NCBI GenBank assembly: GCA_002899795.1
Contig: PPDG01000293.1
Location: forward strand, 1 to 15,374
Length of the DNA stretch: 15,374 bases
Direction: 5' to 3'
Origin: Desulfobacteraceae bacterium
Lineage (GTDB): Bacteria; Desulfobacterota; Syntrophobacteria; BM002
Shown: piece after piece, positions 13,418 to 15,374 of the stretch
Layout: the number at the start of each line of letters is the position of its first letter
How positions within the stretch are numbered: position 1 is the stretch's first letter
The notes under the pieces: model-generated
What the model saw: the letters and a program-made list of their open reading frames with translations, nothing else
Told to the model about the DNA's origin: nothing
Database searches by the model: none
Made by a program: the position numbers and the translations under genes

Positions 13418-15374
13418 TCAGGCCTCTTGGGCCTGGATCGCGGTGATGGCCACGGTGTTCACAATATCCGTTACCGTACAACCCCGGCTCAGGTCATTCA
13501 CCGGTTTGTTCAGCCCTTGCAACACAGGCCCGATGGCCACTGCATTGGCGGAACGCTGAACCGCCTTGTAGGTATTGTTGCCGGTATTAAGATCGGGGAA
13601 GATAAAAACGGTGGCGTGCCCAGCAACTTCGCTTTCGGGAAGCTTGGTTTTTGCAACGCTTACATCCACCGCTGCATCGTACTGGATCGGCCCTTCGATT
13701 TTTAGATCTGGAAGACGCTTCCTGGCAATGGCAGTTGCCTGTCGCACCGACTCCACAGCCTCCCCCTTGCCAGATTCCCCTGTGGAGTATGAAAGCATGG
13801 CGATTCTGGGTTCAACGCCGAACATACTTGCTGTTTCCGCTGAACTGATAGCGATATCAGCCAGTTGCTCCGAATTAGGGTGAGGATTCACCGCGCAATC
13901 CCCATACACTAGTACCCTGTCTACGAGGCACATGAGGAAAACACTGGAAACGATAGAACAACCAGGTTTGGTTTTAATGATCTCGAAGCTCGGCCGAATC
14001 GTCTGAGCAGTAGTGTGAACCGCACCGGATACCATGCCATCTGCTTTGCCCTGGTACACCATCATGGTGCCGAAGTAGCTGACATCGGTCATGGCATCGG
14101 CCGCCATCTCCTCGGAGATCCCTTTGTGCTTGCGCATCTCATAATACGTTTTGGCGAAAGCCGCGAGCCATTCGGATTGAACCGGATTGACAATGTTTAC
14201 TCCCTCTAGATTGAGCCCCAGAGAAGCAATCTTCTGTTGAATATCTTTCTCCTCTCCCAGCAAGGTTAGGTCACAAACCTTACGGCGGAGAAGTACCTCA
14301 CTGGCCCTTAGAATGCGCTCCTCGTCACCTTCCGGCAGGACGATGTGCTGGCGCTTTGATTTGGCCCGTTCAATGAGCTGATACTCAAACATGATCGGAG
14401 TAACCCTTACAGAACGAACCCCAGTGATGCGATTTCCGAACTCCTCCAAATCTACCCTGGATTCGAAGAGGCCCAGTGCCGCTGCGATCTTGCGCTCGTT
14501 ATCAAAGGTGATAACAGCCGGCACCGCACTTACATTCATAGCAGTGGTATAGGTATCAGTATCGACTAATATTATCGGCGTGGGCGACGTCTTCGCACCT
14601 TCAATTAACCGCTGCACCTGGGGTTCCGGAGTCAGCCCACCTGTTAGAAGAATCCCAGCTATGTTTGGATAGGTTTCTGAAAAAGCTGTGGCTACACTTC
14701 CCAGGATCACGTCGGAACGATCGCCCGGCGTGATGACCAGGGCACCGTCTACGACATAATCCAGAAAATTCGGCAAATTCATCGCCGCAACTTTGAAATC
14801 GCGGACCTCACGGTTCAATTCATTCGACTCGCCCTGAAGGATTTTGGCGTTGAGAGCCCTGGCGATTTCACCGACTGTCGGCTTTCCGAGGGTTGGTTCT
14901 TCCGGCAGGACGTAGAGGGGCTCACCTTCACGTTGCAAGCCTTTTATCTGCTCGACAATGGAGTCAACTTTGTCTGCTGTGACTCTATTGACTGCTGTCG
15001 CCGCAAGAGTGCACCCATGCCCCCCAAAAGACTCCCGGGCCACACGCACGCCATCCACCACTTCAGCCGGGGACTTGCCAAAGCCATTCACCACCGCCAG
15101 GATCGGCGCCCCAAGATTGTTCGCCACATCAGCGTTGAAGTCGAACTCGAAGGCTGAAGAAACACCGGTAAAGTCCGTTCCTTCACACAGAACAAAAGGG
15201 CATTGACCTTCCAGCCTTTTATATTTGCTGACAATGTTCTTCAAGAGCTCATTGTATTGTCCCCCGGCGATCATGTTTCGCGCTTCTTCGTGGGTGTATC
15301 CATAGGTGTCTTCGTAAGATAGCTCATGATTGTAACGGCTTAAGATGAGTTGAATGTCGTTGTCGGGCTTGTCA
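13418..15374 (-). CDS. pta: Phosphate acetyltransferase, long form, 5' end beyond the window
   Basis: Converts acetyl-CoA and phosphate to acetyl phosphate and CoA (reversible), feeding acetate kinase. The frame stays open to the right edge, so 651 residues are visible and about 50, including the P-loop start, are missing; the internal ATG at 15274 is not the start. The visible part begins in the N-terminal dethiobiotin-synthetase-like domain (VLCEGTDFTG), continues through the DRTGG-type regulatory domain (around ITPGDRSDV) and ends with the catalytic PTA domain of about 320 residues: LPEGDEERILRA, DGMVSGAVHTTAQTIRPS, YGDCAVNPHPNSEQLADIA, MLSYSTGESGKG, FPDLNTGNNTYKAVQRSA and GPVLQGLNKPVNDLSRG. 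The three-domain layout matches the roughly 700-residue enterobacterial type rather than the short 330-residue clostridial type. It is the most upstream gene seen of the co-directional series. Confidence 0.96.
   Translation of the reverse strand, partial: DKPDNDIQLILSRYNHELSYEDTYGYTHEEARNMIAGGQYNELLKNIVSKYKRLEGQCPFVLCEGTDFTGVSSAFEFDFNADVANNLGAPILAVVNGFGKSPAEVVDGVRVARESFGGHGCTLAATAVNRVTADKVDSIVEQIKGLQREGEPLYVLPEEPTLGKPTVGEIARALNAKILQGESNELNREVRDFKVAAMNLPNFLDYVVDGALVITPGDRSDVILGSVATAFSETYPNIAGILLTGGLTPEPQVQRLIEGAKTSPTPIILVDTDTYTTAMNVSAVPAVITFDNERKIAAALGLFESRVDLEEFGNRITGVRSVRVTPIMFEYQLIERAKSKRQHIVLPEGDEERILRASEVLLRRKVCDLTLLGEEKDIQQKIASLGLNLEGVNIVNPVQSEWLAAFAKTYYEMRKHKGISEEMAADAMTDVSYFGTMMVYQGKADGMVSGAVHTTAQTIRPSFEIIKTKPGCSIVSSVFLMCLVDRVLVYGDCAVNPHPNSEQLADIAISSAETASMFGVEPRIAMLSYSTGESGKGEAVESVRQATAIARKRLPDLKIEGPIQYDAAVDVSVAKTKLPESEVAGHATVFIFPDLNTGNNTYKAVQRSANAVAIGPVLQGLNKPVNDLSRGCTVTDIVNTVAITAIQAQEA

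Noticed and set aside
15272..15274. ATG at 15274 as the start of pta
   Set aside because: The frame is open for 33 more codons to the window edge, and the protein at this ATG is already inside the N-terminal domain.

Overview
This window is a run of ten protein genes, all on the minus strand, for lower glycolysis, fermentation end steps and aldehyde/formate redox chemistry. In transcription order (high to low coordinates) they are: phosphate acetyltransferase (pta, cut by the right edge), acetate kinase (ackA), a cytoplasmic molybdopterin formate dehydrogenase (FdhF-like), a four-cluster polyferredoxin, an aldehyde:ferredoxin oxidoreductase (AOR) family enzyme, L-lactate dehydrogenase, 2,3-BPG-dependent phosphoglycerate mutase, class II fructose-bisphosphate aldolase, an unrecognised 563-residue protein with a nucleoside-phosphorylase/AMP-nucleosidase-like C-terminus, and pyruvate kinase. 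I see no plus-strand gene, RNA gene, CRISPR array or transposase.

The gene content points to an anaerobe: tungsten/molybdenum oxidoreductases, ferredoxin-linked chemistry and acetate and lactate end enzymes. The style of the genes and the repeat-rich spacers fit an uncultured Desulfobacterota-like bacterium. That placement is an impression, not something the sequence proves. Together the enzymes would take fructose-1,6-bisphosphate and 3-phosphoglycerate towards pyruvate. Pyruvate could then go to lactate, or acetyl-CoA to acetate with ATP gain. The formate dehydrogenase and AOR/polyferredoxin would handle low-potential electrons. GAPDH, phosphoglycerate kinase, triosephosphate isomerase and enolase are not in the window, so a role of the AOR enzyme at the glyceraldehyde-3-phosphate step is possible but unproven.

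Gene spacing is loose (50 to 400 bases), except for the polyferredoxin/AOR pair, which overlaps by 4 bases. The spacers are almost entirely repeats. The most striking are short arrays of degenerate 7-base units, with a different consensus from spacer to spacer. They lie at gene edges, and at six genes they abut or overlap the stop codon. Others sit just upstream of ribosome binding sites. Around them are larger inverted repeats: a 320-base nested element after pyk, a 116-base MITE-like element and a pair of ATTCCC-N8-GGGAAT-type repeats between the formate dehydrogenase and polyferredoxin genes, and opposed C/G-rich hairpins before ldh.

The items I would follow up first are the stop-codon-linked heptamer arrays, the unrecognised nucleosidase-like protein inside the glycolysis block, and the AOR/polyferredoxin/formate dehydrogenase set.
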